A DNA stretch of 41,909 nucleotides from the NCBI GenBank assembly GCA_024642625.1, contig JAHEAU010000002.1, positions 1 to 41,909 on the forward strand, in the 5' to 3' direction. The translations under genes and the position numbers were made by a program. This document shows positions 25,593 through 33,108 of the stretch, in pieces. The stretch comes from Lewinellaceae bacterium. GTDB lineage: Bacteria; Bacteroidota; Bacteroidia; Chitinophagales; Saprospiraceae. Every line of letters begins with the position of its first letter. Position 1 is the stretch's first letter. The notes beneath the pieces were generated by a model. The model saw only the letters and a program-made list of their open reading frames with translations, was not told where the DNA came from and did not search any database.

Positions 25593-25620
25593 AAATATTA
25601 CTGCCATAGCAGTAATATTT
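25593..25620. promoter_or_regulatory. HipB operator candidate 3
   Basis: AAATATTACTG-CCATAG-CAGTAATATTT has perfect 11-base arms and the same ACTG-N6-CAGT core as the other sites. It lies about 130 bases upstream of hipB, so repression could involve looping or cooperative binding. Confidence 0.7.
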
Positions 25621-25668
25621 ATCCGGCAAAAGTGCTCCGAAAAAGTACAAACTCTGGAGGGATCAAAC

Positions 25669-25689
25669 ACCCTGATCCCGGAGGAAGGA
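25669..25689 (-). terminator. Hairpin after the leftward barrel gene
   Basis: GGGATCA and TGATCCC are perfect 7-base arms around a 7-base loop, 8 bases past the stop of the leftward gene at 25698-26363. The T-run is poor, so terminator function is uncertain, but it separates that operon from hipBST. Confidence 0.45.
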
Positions 25690-25697
25690 AACTGCCT

Positions 25698-26363
25698 CTA
25701 CGGTATCAACACGTAGCCAATATGAAACCCCACACTCGGGAGGACAACATAAGACTGGCCTACCTCGGATTGAAAATTGAAGAAATCAGTCCTGGGTGCG
25801 AAAACAACGACATCATCCGGATTCCGGTACGTGACATTGTGCTGGGCCACACCCAGTTTGATCTCCGGCTCGATCATAAATCGACGATCCTTACCCAGAA
25901 AGATCATCACACCAAATCGTGCTGTGCCACTCAGGCTTGTCAGGTGACGGTTAACCAAAAAGTATTCGGTATAATTATTCCCCTGTCGCTGCACCCGGTC
26001 ATAATATCGATGCAAAATATCATCAAACCCGAATTCCAGACCGGTATATACAGACGCCCTCCTTCTCTCAACAAAGGCAAACTTCCACCCGATACGCACC
26101 CGGGGACCCTGGTAGCTCTCGCCCTTATCATCAGCAAAAAGCTGTGAATCCAGAATCAGACCCGCAGTCACATCAAATCGGTGATAAGGTGCAAACCGAT
26201 AATCCATCTGAATCCCTGCCGACTGTTTGAATGGAGACACCAACTGCAATAGTTCCATTTTAACCACCAACTCTGGTGGAGAGTCACGCCGATCATCAGA
26301 CACATCCTGCGCAGTCAACAAATGTGCAATCAGGCAGCAAAAAAGACTAGTGATCACCCTCAT
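25698..26363 (-). CDS. Outer-membrane beta-barrel protein
   Basis: A 221-residue exported protein with a signal peptide (MRVITSLFCCLIAHLLTAQ). The mature part alternates amphipathic strands (GIQMDYRFAPYHRFDVTAGL, RVRIGWKFAFVERRRASVYT, FMIEPEIKLGVAQHNVTY) and ends in SVGFHIGYVLIP, as expected for a small 8-10-strand barrel (DUF3575-like). Its start overlaps the stop of the upstream LVIVD gene by 4 bases (ATGA), so it is translationally coupled to it. The 3' end of a dead paralogue occurs at 12852-13040. Function unknown. Confidence 0.75.
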   Translation of the reverse strand: MRVITSLFCCLIAHLLTAQDVSDDRRDSPPELVVKMELLQLVSPFKQSAGIQMDYRFAPYHRFDVTAGLILDSQLFADDKGESYQGPRVRIGWKFAFVERRRASVYTGLEFGFDDILHRYYDRVQRQGNNYTEYFLVNRHLTSLSGTARFGVMIFLGKDRRFMIEPEIKLGVAQHNVTYRNPDDVVVFAPRTDFFNFQSEVGQSYVVLPSVGFHIGYVLIP

Positions 26364-27133
26364 TTTGACATGATTCCAAGTGGCCGAATATCTGTTATGT
26401 CTTGTATATCATAAAAATGAAATTCGGTGTCTGTCGAAACCAGCAACCGATCCTGATAAACGATCAGATCGACAGGATCCTTCACAGGAATGGTCCACTG
26501 CAATTCCTTCAAATCTCCGGGGTCATGGATATCGTATAAAACCACTTCATTCTGTCCGTCATCACACACAAATAACACATCCTCCTTATAACCCAACCCG
26601 TTTGGCCGACTCATCGCATAGGTCCCAATTAATTCAGGATTAGATAAATCATCCACCAGATACACCAGGAGGGCGCTCATCGCATTATTGATTCCACAAA
26701 TATTCTCGATCACTTTTACAGTCGAGAAAACGATCGAATCCTTCACCGACACCGGATCACATCCGCCAAACAGCTGCGCCGGCCGCGTGGTCTCGGAAAG
26801 TAGAACAGGTTTCTCCGGAATTGAAATATCAATGATATACAATCCATTTCTGGAACCGAGATACATGACCCCTTCATAGATCAGTACAGTCTCCAGACCA
26901 TAGTCCAGAACCAGTCGATGTTTTTCTAATGGTTTACCGTCTTGCTGAATGAAGAATGTAACCACCTCATTCGGATTCAAGGAATACATGTACCCATTAT
27001 GGACCACAAATCGAGTCAATGATCCGGACTGCCCTTCGGGTTCTTCATAAAAATCACCAAATGAACAAGCTGCCAAAAAACACATGCCGAGTATGACCAG
27101 CCAATTGACTTTTCCGGTGCTCTTGAGATTCAT
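26360..27133 (-). CDS. LVIVD-repeat lipoprotein
   Basis: An LVIVD-repeat beta-propeller lipoprotein of 257 residues from the ATG at 27133. The signal MNLKSTGKVNWLVILGMCFL is followed by lipobox AAC. Another ATG at 27151 would add six residues. Repeat phrases such as NGLYIIDISIPEKPVLLSET, VVLYDIHDPGDLKEL and EFHFYDIQDITDIRPLG match the LVIVD pattern (LxIxDIsDPxxPxxxG). It lies in a four-gene leftward operon: TonB-like, LVIVD, LVIVD, barrel. These propellers sit on the outside of the cell envelope in Bacteroidota; ligand unknown. Confidence 0.82.
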   Translation of the reverse strand: MNLKSTGKVNWLVILGMCFLAACSFGDFYEEPEGQSGSLTRFVVHNGYMYSLNPNEVVTFFIQQDGKPLEKHRLVLDYGLETVLIYEGVMYLGSRNGLYIIDISIPEKPVLLSETTRPAQLFGGCDPVSVKDSIVFSTVKVIENICGINNAMSALLVYLVDDLSNPELIGTYAMSRPNGLGYKEDVLFVCDDGQNEVVLYDIHDPGDLKELQWTIPVKDPVDLIVYQDRLLVSTDTEFHFYDIQDITDIRPLGIMSK

Positions 27134-27159
27134 AGAGAAGATCCACTTCATAACAATGA

Positions 27160-27747
27160 TTATTGATTTGTTCGACAATTCACCTTTTCCAAATAGACTT
27201 CTTCCCACCCGACAACAGCTCCTCGTTCCGGGTTGACACATTCAAAAATACCTGAGTAATCCGGCGGAAAAAGATAGGGCTCAAATACATTTTTCTGCCG
27301 ATCAAGAACAACGACATTGAATAAATCGGAAATGTCAATGGTGACCAGATCCATCCAGCTGTCGGCATACATGAAATGACCTGTTAGTGTAAATCCACTG
27401 ATCGCCGGTATGCTAATAAATGTCAATCCGACAGGATTGGCCGGATCAGCTACATCAAAAATATGAACGCCTTTTCCCTGATCGACAATAAATAAAAATG
27501 TATCTCGCAAATAGATGCTCCCACTTTGAACAATGGATTGGGGCGGCAAATTTTTTATATTGTAAAATGCATCCCCTTGCACATAGAGAGGTCGCATTCC
27601 ATTTCCTGACCAATGCAGATAGCTGTCATCCTTTTTATAGCACGACAAAGAGCTGATCAAGAGAATACCAAAAAAGAAATAAACCATTTTTTGGACGAAT
27701 GATGAATGAGTTTCACGCATAAAAGAGAAATGATTATTCAGACTCAT
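27160..27747 (-). CDS. LVIVD-repeat lipoprotein (second)
   Basis: A lipoprotein of up to 195 residues. The hydrophobic segment MVYFFFGILLISSLS precedes Cys36 (lipobox LSSLSC style) if the ATG at 27747 is used; the ATG at 27720 (MRETHSSFVQK) is a better signal start. LVIVD-like repeats include GVHIFDVADPANPVGLTFIS and DLVTIDISDLFNVVVLD. It is shorter than its neighbour and probably forms a partial propeller. It begins 17 bases after the TonB-like gene and ends just before the next LVIVD gene, so the three are co-transcribed. Confidence 0.75.
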   Translation of the reverse strand: MSLNNHFSFMRETHSSFVQKMVYFFFGILLISSLSCYKKDDSYLHWSGNGMRPLYVQGDAFYNIKNLPPQSIVQSGSIYLRDTFLFIVDQGKGVHIFDVADPANPVGLTFISIPAISGFTLTGHFMYADSWMDLVTIDISDLFNVVVLDRQKNVFEPYLFPPDYSGIFECVNPERGAVVGWEEVYLEKVNCRTNQ

Positions 27748-27764
27748 TTTTCACGCATTAATAT

Positions 27765-28229
27765 TTACTCTCTCCGGTAAGCCTCCGGCTTGAAATTCAC
27801 CGGAATGGACATGGCGACATTGACTGCTTGTCCATTTTCGATTCCCGGCTTCCATTCCGGCATTGCTTGAATTACACGTAAAGCCTCCTGATCCAGAGCC
27901 TTGAAGCCGCTGGACACCTCGATCTTTGCCTCCTTAATCAGGCCTTTTTTATTGATCACTATACCCACTTGGGCAATACCCCCTTCATTTCGGGCCATCT
28001 CTTCTTGTGGGTAACGAATATTTGAAAACAAATACATCGTCAGTTCCTTGAGGCTACAGGAATAAGCGTTCTCGTCCATTGGATCACACTTGTCAAAGAC
28101 GGGCATTTGAGCAACCCAGGTATAGACAGCCGTATCCTCCTTGATCGGGGTGACCAAAGAAGCTTCTTCTTGTGCAACGACATGCATGGAAGAAATGACC
28201 AGGAAAAGGAGCATAAAAAATCTAAACAT
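27765..28229 (-). CDS. Exported TonB C-terminal-domain protein
   Basis: A 154-residue protein with a signal peptide (MFRFFMLLFLVISSMHVVAQ) and a TonB_C domain over about residues 65-150: IRYPQEEMARNEGGIAQVGI, VINKKGLIKEAKIEVSSGFK, ALDQEALRVIQAMPEWKPG, then NVAMSIPVNF. Unlike true TonB it has a cleavable signal and no proline-rich spacer, so it cannot couple directly to ExbBD; such proteins are common in Bacteroidota and their role is unclear. A paralogue lies at 31782-32270. It heads the LVIVD/barrel operon. Confidence 0.85.
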   Translation of the reverse strand: MFRFFMLLFLVISSMHVVAQEEASLVTPIKEDTAVYTWVAQMPVFDKCDPMDENAYSCSLKELTMYLFSNIRYPQEEMARNEGGIAQVGIVINKKGLIKEAKIEVSSGFKALDQEALRVIQAMPEWKPGIENGQAVNVAMSIPVNFKPEAYRRE

Positions 28230-28290
28230 GCGAAAAGAGTTTAACGCTCAAGTTAGCTTCTTTCCATGCATGAATGCAATCAGCGTCGCT

Positions 28291-29874
28291 TTACCGGACA
28301 ACCTTTACCAGCTTGACTTGCTGATATGAACCACACTGCACGCGGACGTAATACGAGCCGGGGGGATACCCTTCATTGTAGATGTCATAGGTAAACGTTC
28401 CTGTTGGCACATTCCCAAGATTTCTTGATTTGACAACGCGACCCAGTGGATCGAAAAACTCCAGACGGCTCAGTCCGCCCGGACTAACCACCTGCACCTG
28501 AACTCGATCCACCATTGGATTCGGGTAAACATCCACCATCAGCTCTACTTTAGAAGGATCAAATGGATCACTCCATCCGGTACTACAGGTATCCTTGATC
28601 ACTGGCAAACTCTGGAAAGGTTGTAACAGGATTTCGTCAGTAGTCATCGTATTCATACAAAACCATTGGGAGAGGACTGACGCATATACCGAACGAAAAT
28701 CATACTGCATTGGCAAGTTGTCATCCACAGTAACTGTAGAAGGGATAACCGGATTTGTACCGAGAACGCCTGATTCCACCTTGTTTCCAAAAAGAAATAG
28801 TGGCGCTGCTGCGCCGTGATCTGTACCTACACTGCCATTAGAAATCACCCGGCGACCAAACTCCGAAAAGGTCATGCCCAACACCCGATCAGCTTCACCC
28901 AATTGCTCCAGGTCACGCTGGAAGGAAAAGACACCGTCATTCAAGAGCTTCATCAAGTTGGCATGATTTCCAGTGGCCGTGTTACCAGCGACAACCTGCT
29001 CGGCATGGGTATCAAATCCATATAACCCGATCGTATAAATTCTGGTTTTCAGTCCTCCCTTGATCAGCCTGGCGATTGCTTTCAACCCATCCGCCAAATA
29101 GTTTGTTCCTGGAGCCGGATACCCGTTATAGGCATTGCTGCCCAATACATAAGCGTTAACAATACGCTCGGCATAGTCATTAATCTGACCTGTGATCGTC
29201 CGGATATAGGTCAACTCTTCCCCTGCCGGGGTGTTGGGTGCCGGATCGGAGCTCGGATCCACATCTACATTAAAAATATCGGGCGAACTGACATTGAAGG
29301 CCATCTGTGCTGCATCACCCTGGAAAAGAAGGGGCATGTTTACACCGAGTTGAATGGCCAGTGGATCCGGATTATCCTGGTTTGGATATCCGCTAGGATA
29401 ACCCGGGAAATTGGCCTCGAGAAACCGGCCCATCCAGCCACTGTTTATATACTCATCAGCATCGGAAGCGCTGGCCCAAATGTCAGTACTTCTGAAGTGC
29501 GAAAAATTTGGTTGCGGATATCCGACACTTTGAATGATCTGGAGTTTCTTTTCATCATACAGCGTTTTGAATCCGCCCAGTGAAGGATGCAAACCAATCT
29601 GCTTATCAACAATCTTGTGCAATTGACCTTCAGGTAACAAAATATTGCCCCGGGCATTCGCCAAATTACTCATCTGATCCAGAGGGACTACAGTATTCAA
29701 CCCGTCGTTCCCGCCATTCAGGTAAATCAGGACAAGCACATGATCGTTCGGAATTTCCGAATTATTGGCCCCTCGAAGAAAATCCGGTGAAAATGCCTTG
29801 ACAGACAATTTGTCAATCAATGAAGGCATGATGGCAACCGGTGCAACGGATTTAAGAAATTTCCTGCGTTTCAT
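28291..29874 (-). CDS. DUF1501 protein with twin-arginine signal and T9SS sorting domain
   Basis: A 527-residue secreted protein. It starts MKRRKFLKSVAPVAIMP, with a twin-arginine-like RRxFL motif. The DUF1501 (sulfatase-like alkaline-phosphatase fold) body shows LVLIYLNGGNDGLNTVVP, LGLHPSL-like and QSVGYPQPNFSHFRSTDIW motifs, then GMTFSEFGRRVISNGS and GTDHGAAAPLFLFG. The C-terminal ~80 residues are a T9SS domain (VDVYPNPMVDRVQVQV ... GSYYVRVQCGSYQQVKLVKV). It is 39 bases downstream of the DUF1800 gene, the usual pairing. The catalytic role is not established for the family. Confidence 0.9.
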   Translation of the reverse strand: MKRRKFLKSVAPVAIMPSLIDKLSVKAFSPDFLRGANNSEIPNDHVLVLIYLNGGNDGLNTVVPLDQMSNLANARGNILLPEGQLHKIVDKQIGLHPSLGGFKTLYDEKKLQIIQSVGYPQPNFSHFRSTDIWASASDADEYINSGWMGRFLEANFPGYPSGYPNQDNPDPLAIQLGVNMPLLFQGDAAQMAFNVSSPDIFNVDVDPSSDPAPNTPAGEELTYIRTITGQINDYAERIVNAYVLGSNAYNGYPAPGTNYLADGLKAIARLIKGGLKTRIYTIGLYGFDTHAEQVVAGNTATGNHANLMKLLNDGVFSFQRDLEQLGEADRVLGMTFSEFGRRVISNGSVGTDHGAAAPLFLFGNKVESGVLGTNPVIPSTVTVDDNLPMQYDFRSVYASVLSQWFCMNTMTTDEILLQPFQSLPVIKDTCSTGWSDPFDPSKVELMVDVYPNPMVDRVQVQVVSPGGLSRLEFFDPLGRVVKSRNLGNVPTGTFTYDIYNEGYPPGSYYVRVQCGSYQQVKLVKVVR

Positions 29875-29913
29875 CTGCGTGGATCTTATCTGGTTAATGT
29901 TCCCGAGGGGAAT

Positions 29914-31566
29914 TTAGGAAAGGTGATATTCGGCCTGAACCATCATTTCGCGCAGCATGGCGTTCAGTCGGGTGGTCACCGCATTTTTTGCAGTTGGATC
30001 ATTCGGGTTGCCGACATAGGCAAACCACTGTGCGGTCCAGTAAGCATCACCCAATCCTTGAACCAGGAAGGACTTGTAATAGTCTTTGGTCGACTGAGAA
30101 ACTGGCAAACCAAACAACTGAGTGATAGTATCTGCCACCAGAAGATTCGGGTTAGAAGCATCTGCAAGCGCTTCTGCAAACGGAATCGGATCCAGTTTGA
30201 GTAGCACGCCATTCAAATTGTACCCAGCTCCAGTGATCGAGTTGATCAGGATCAGACGTGATGCCATGGTATCTGAATTAATCCAGACACGGTGAAAAGA
30301 TGGGGCTTGATACCAGGCTGGCCATCCTGCAACAATCGGTGGGTCCAGAAGATTTTGACCTGCATTGGCAGCTCCAGAAGCGAGTACTCCCCAAGTCAAA
30401 TACAATGCAAGAGGATCCGGATTGGGACTCGGAAATTCCACTTTGAATTGACGAGCCATACCAAACACAAAATCCAATGGAGACTTGATGACACAGCCCA
30501 TACTCAGTGTATCATAAAAATGCTCACTCTTCAATAACGCATCCAGAACGGGCTTGATCTCATAATTGTTGTCCCGGAAGATCTGGGCCATCGGTTCGAT
30601 TATCGTTGTCTCCACTTCAGGCGTAATCTCGTAGTAGACAAAGAACTGATAGATCTTTCGGCACATATGCAACGATACCTCTGTGGTGTTAAAGATCATG
30701 TTCAACAGATCATCCACTTCATTGGCCCCGGCAGGTCCGATTTTTCCAGTTATGGTTGTGTTCCCATAGAAAGAGGAAAAGGTCTTATTCGTTGTGTCAT
30801 GCTGCGTAAAATCGAAAAAATAAGATATCGGACTTGTGAATGGATTGATCCGATGACCAGTCAATACGCGAGCAGCTGCTTTTACATCTGCTTCTGTGTA
30901 TTTGCTTCCAGGACCTTTCCCCACAGTAAAGAGCTCTTGTAGCTCCCTGCCATAATTCTCGTCTGGTTGAGCTTTTCCGTTCAAATAACCATTGAGGTAT
31001 CGCAGCATGGCGAGATCCAGGGTCATCGTTTTCGTCAGGCTCTTGAAATTGCCCAGACAGTTGGCCTGCAGAGCCGCCAGATAGAAATACATCCCCTGAG
31101 CGATCTGAACGGTATCTGCTTCAACGGCAAAGTGATTATGCCAGAAAAGGGTCATTTTTTCGCGGATGTTCAAATTTCCCTGAAGCATGTGGCCTGCCCA
31201 CCAGGCTTTTAGTGTGTCTGTACGTGCCTGGAAGTATTGAGGAGGAAGCGCAACATTAAATGCAGCATTGACCCAGGTCGTGCCGTACGCACAATCTGGA
31301 TCCGGATCAGCGGGAGTGCTATAAATATTAACCGGTGGACTTGGGACAGGTCCTGAGACATCCAGGATCTGATTGACGGCCCCTTGCATGCCGGCCTGAA
31401 TAAAGGATTCAATCTGATCCGGAGCAAATCCAAACGTAGTCCGCCGAAGTAGATGGATAGCTTGTGTCTCTGTCCACGGACCGGAGTATGGATTGAGGGT
31501 GAGAGGGCCAGAAGCTGCCCGTTGTCGTCGTTGGGTAAGTACCTGGAAAAAAGCTTGACGGTCCAT
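29914..31566 (-). CDS. DUF1800 domain-containing protein
   Basis: A 550-residue protein of the DUF1800 family: AIHLLRRTTFGFAPDQIESF near the start, REKMTLFWHNHFA, NYGRELQELFTVGKG and ARVLTGHRI in the middle, and AGWPAWYQAPSFHRVWINSD toward the end, all characteristic. It lacks an obvious signal peptide, although DUF1800 proteins are usually found with an exported DUF1501 partner. The ATG at 31566 is embedded in a perfect 8-base inverted repeat (31563-31586), which could reduce translation. It probably forms an operon with the DUF1501 gene. Function unknown. Confidence 0.9.
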   Translation of the reverse strand: MDRQAFFQVLTQRRQRAASGPLTLNPYSGPWTETQAIHLLRRTTFGFAPDQIESFIQAGMQGAVNQILDVSGPVPSPPVNIYSTPADPDPDCAYGTTWVNAAFNVALPPQYFQARTDTLKAWWAGHMLQGNLNIREKMTLFWHNHFAVEADTVQIAQGMYFYLAALQANCLGNFKSLTKTMTLDLAMLRYLNGYLNGKAQPDENYGRELQELFTVGKGPGSKYTEADVKAAARVLTGHRINPFTSPISYFFDFTQHDTTNKTFSSFYGNTTITGKIGPAGANEVDDLLNMIFNTTEVSLHMCRKIYQFFVYYEITPEVETTIIEPMAQIFRDNNYEIKPVLDALLKSEHFYDTLSMGCVIKSPLDFVFGMARQFKVEFPSPNPDPLALYLTWGVLASGAANAGQNLLDPPIVAGWPAWYQAPSFHRVWINSDTMASRLILINSITGAGYNLNGVLLKLDPIPFAEALADASNPNLLVADTITQLFGLPVSQSTKDYYKSFLVQGLGDAYWTAQWFAYVGNPNDPTAKNAVTTRLNAMLREMMVQAEYHLS

Positions 31567-31586
31567 TCGATCGTAGTTTCGAATGG
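31563..31586 (-). promoter_or_regulatory. Start-codon hairpin of the DUF1800 gene
   Basis: CCATTCGA (31563-31570) and TCGAATGG (31579-31586) are perfect 8-base arms around an 8-base loop. In the leftward mRNA the second arm contains the ATG (complement of 31564-31566), so the start codon would be paired in a stem. Confidence 0.45.
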
Positions 31587-31678
31587 AAAAATAAGGAAAT
31601 GCAAGTGAAGTTGCTTGGAAAGATAAAAATTAACACCTCGAATTTCAACCTGAAGATTCAAGGTTTCACTTTGTATCA

Positions 31679-31837
31679 ATGAGCAAAAAGCCAAGATCGA
31701 ACCGATATCGACCAGACAGCCTAACGCTGCACCTACAAAAGATTCAGAGAATTCTGAAACCAAGAAGAAGAAACCTGGAAATTAACCCCGATCCTGATCG
31801 ATTGGCGCGTGCTGTAAATCCGGGTGAGTCGCAATGA
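31679..31837 (+). CDS. Possible small basic protein (52 residues)
   Basis: An ATG at 31679 opens a 52-codon rightward frame: MSKKPRSNRYRPDSLTLHLQ followed by KIQRILKPRRR and ending NPGESQ. It is very rich in Arg/Lys (about 13 of 52). TCACTTTG at 31666-31673, a 7/8 match to the -7 consensus, lies 5 bases before the ATG. The last 56 bases run antisense to the end of the TonB-like gene, and the rest fills a 215-base gap. It could be a chance frame; no family recognised. Confidence 0.25.
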   Translation: MSKKPRSNRYRPDSLTLHLQKIQRILKPRRRNLEINPDPDRLARAVNPGESQ

Positions 31838-32270
31838 ATGAGACCGGTATACGATATTCTGAAATGACCTTTCTTCCTCTATGAACAGCGGGCAGCCAAT
31901 GAACACCTGTATCTTTCAATTCCTGCAAAATGCGGATAGCTTCCTGATTCAGCAATGGGTCTACTTTTCTGGATACACGCATCATCTGCATTTGCCCCAA
32001 CGTATCGATGGTTACCGCCACTTCTACTCGTCCTTCAATACCCTTTTTCAAGGCTTCTTCGGGATAGGTCATATGTTCACGTACCCATTTTCGAAGTTGA
32101 CGCACATTACAGTTTTCTCGATACATATCCGGCATATCAACGCATGAAGGCAAGGCCGCTGGAAGATCAGGATTGGAGACAATATAATCTACGCCACGTT
32201 GCGCCGACAATGTCAGACCAACAATCATGAATATAGTGATCCAGAGGATCTGTGAAGTCGCTCTGCTCAT
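31782..32270 (-). CDS. Exported TonB C-terminal-domain protein (second)
   Basis: A 162-residue protein with a signal peptide (ILWITIFMIVGLTLSAQ) and a TonB_C domain: MTYPEEALKKGIEGRVEVAV, TIDTLGQMQMMRVSRKVDPL, LNQEAIRILQELKDTG, then SEYRIPVSF. Both this protein and the one at 27765-28229 lack the proline-rich linker of true TonB, and they flank the DUF1501/DUF1800 pair. The ATG overlaps the ferritin stop codon by 4 bases (ATGA), so expression is coupled to ferritin. Confidence 0.85.
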   Translation of the reverse strand: MSRATSQILWITIFMIVGLTLSAQRGVDYIVSNPDLPAALPSCVDMPDMYRENCNVRQLRKWVREHMTYPEEALKKGIEGRVEVAVTIDTLGQMQMMRVSRKVDPLLNQEAIRILQELKDTGVHWLPAVHRGRKVISEYRIPVSFIATHPDLQHAPIDQDRG

Positions 32271-32788
32271 GCTTCTGAAGCTTCTTCTGCAGCCGCCAGA
32301 TTATTCATAGCAGCTACTTCCTTATCAATGAAATAGAGGCTTTGTGCTCCTGTCCCGATTATCTTGATCTTGTCCAATATCGTGCGCATTAAAGCCTCCT
32401 CTTCCCGTTGTTCGGAAATATACCACTGAAGGAAATTGTGGGTGGTATAATCATCTTCCTCATTGCATAAATCAAGCAACTTGTGGATGGAAGCTGTTAC
32501 CTTTTGTTCATGGCCATAAACTGTAGTGAACATGTCCTGAATAGAGGGAAATTCCAGAGGCGGTTGTTTGATAGCCGGTGTAATTGCAGTACCATCAACA
32601 TCAGAGATATAATGGAAGATACGCATCATGTGCGCACGTTCTTCTTCGCTCTGGCGGTGCATAAATTGAGCACTTCCACCCATTCCCTGACGATCACACC
32701 AAGAAGCCATAGCCAAATAAAGCGATGAAGCATAAGCCTCAAGTTCGATTTGCGCGTTGAGCGCTTCTTCCATTTTCTTCGAGATCAT
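32267..32788 (-). CDS. ftnA: Ferritin (non-haem)
   Basis: A 173-residue four-helix iron-storage protein. Ferroxidase ligands are in place: Glu17, Glu50 and His53 (EEERAHMMRIF), Glu94, Gln127 and Glu130 (SEQREEEALM). The N-terminal phrase MISKKMEEALNAQIELEAYA and the bend region PPLEFPSIQDMF match bacterial FtnA. It oxidises Fe(II) and stores Fe(III) in a 24-mer in the cytoplasm. It is the first gene of a leftward unit with the TonB-like gene; the 320 bases upstream are non-coding. Confidence 0.93.
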   Translation of the reverse strand: MISKKMEEALNAQIELEAYASSLYLAMASWCDRQGMGGSAQFMHRQSEEERAHMMRIFHYISDVDGTAITPAIKQPPLEFPSIQDMFTTVYGHEQKVTASIHKLLDLCNEEDDYTTHNFLQWYISEQREEEALMRTILDKIKIIGTGAQSLYFIDKEVAAMNNLAAAEEASEA

Positions 32789-33108
32789 ATCGATCGTATT
32801 TACTTAGTCTAACAGGAGTGTAAGGTACTTAGTTCAGAGAGAACTTTCAGAATGTCATGGCAACACGCGATTCCTGTTTGACGTTCTTTTGACTAGTGAG
32901 GCCCACTCGATTTACAGAAAGGTGTAGATCGGATGTTCACGGTTCAAAGAGGAAGCGTGTGCTTCTTTTGTCCAACATTCAACGCAAATCACAACAAACC
33001 TTGAATTTCTGACTAGGTAGTCTGTTGCCTATCCCTAACCTTTCAACGCTTCCGAAAGATAACGTGGAACAAGAAACCGGAGCCGTGAACACCATCGTTG
33101 CCTCTGTA
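32789..33108. other. Intergenic region upstream of ferritin
   Basis: About 320 bases between two leftward genes. I saw no gene, no convincing terminator and no Fur-like palindrome. It should hold the ferritin promoter. Confidence 0.4.
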
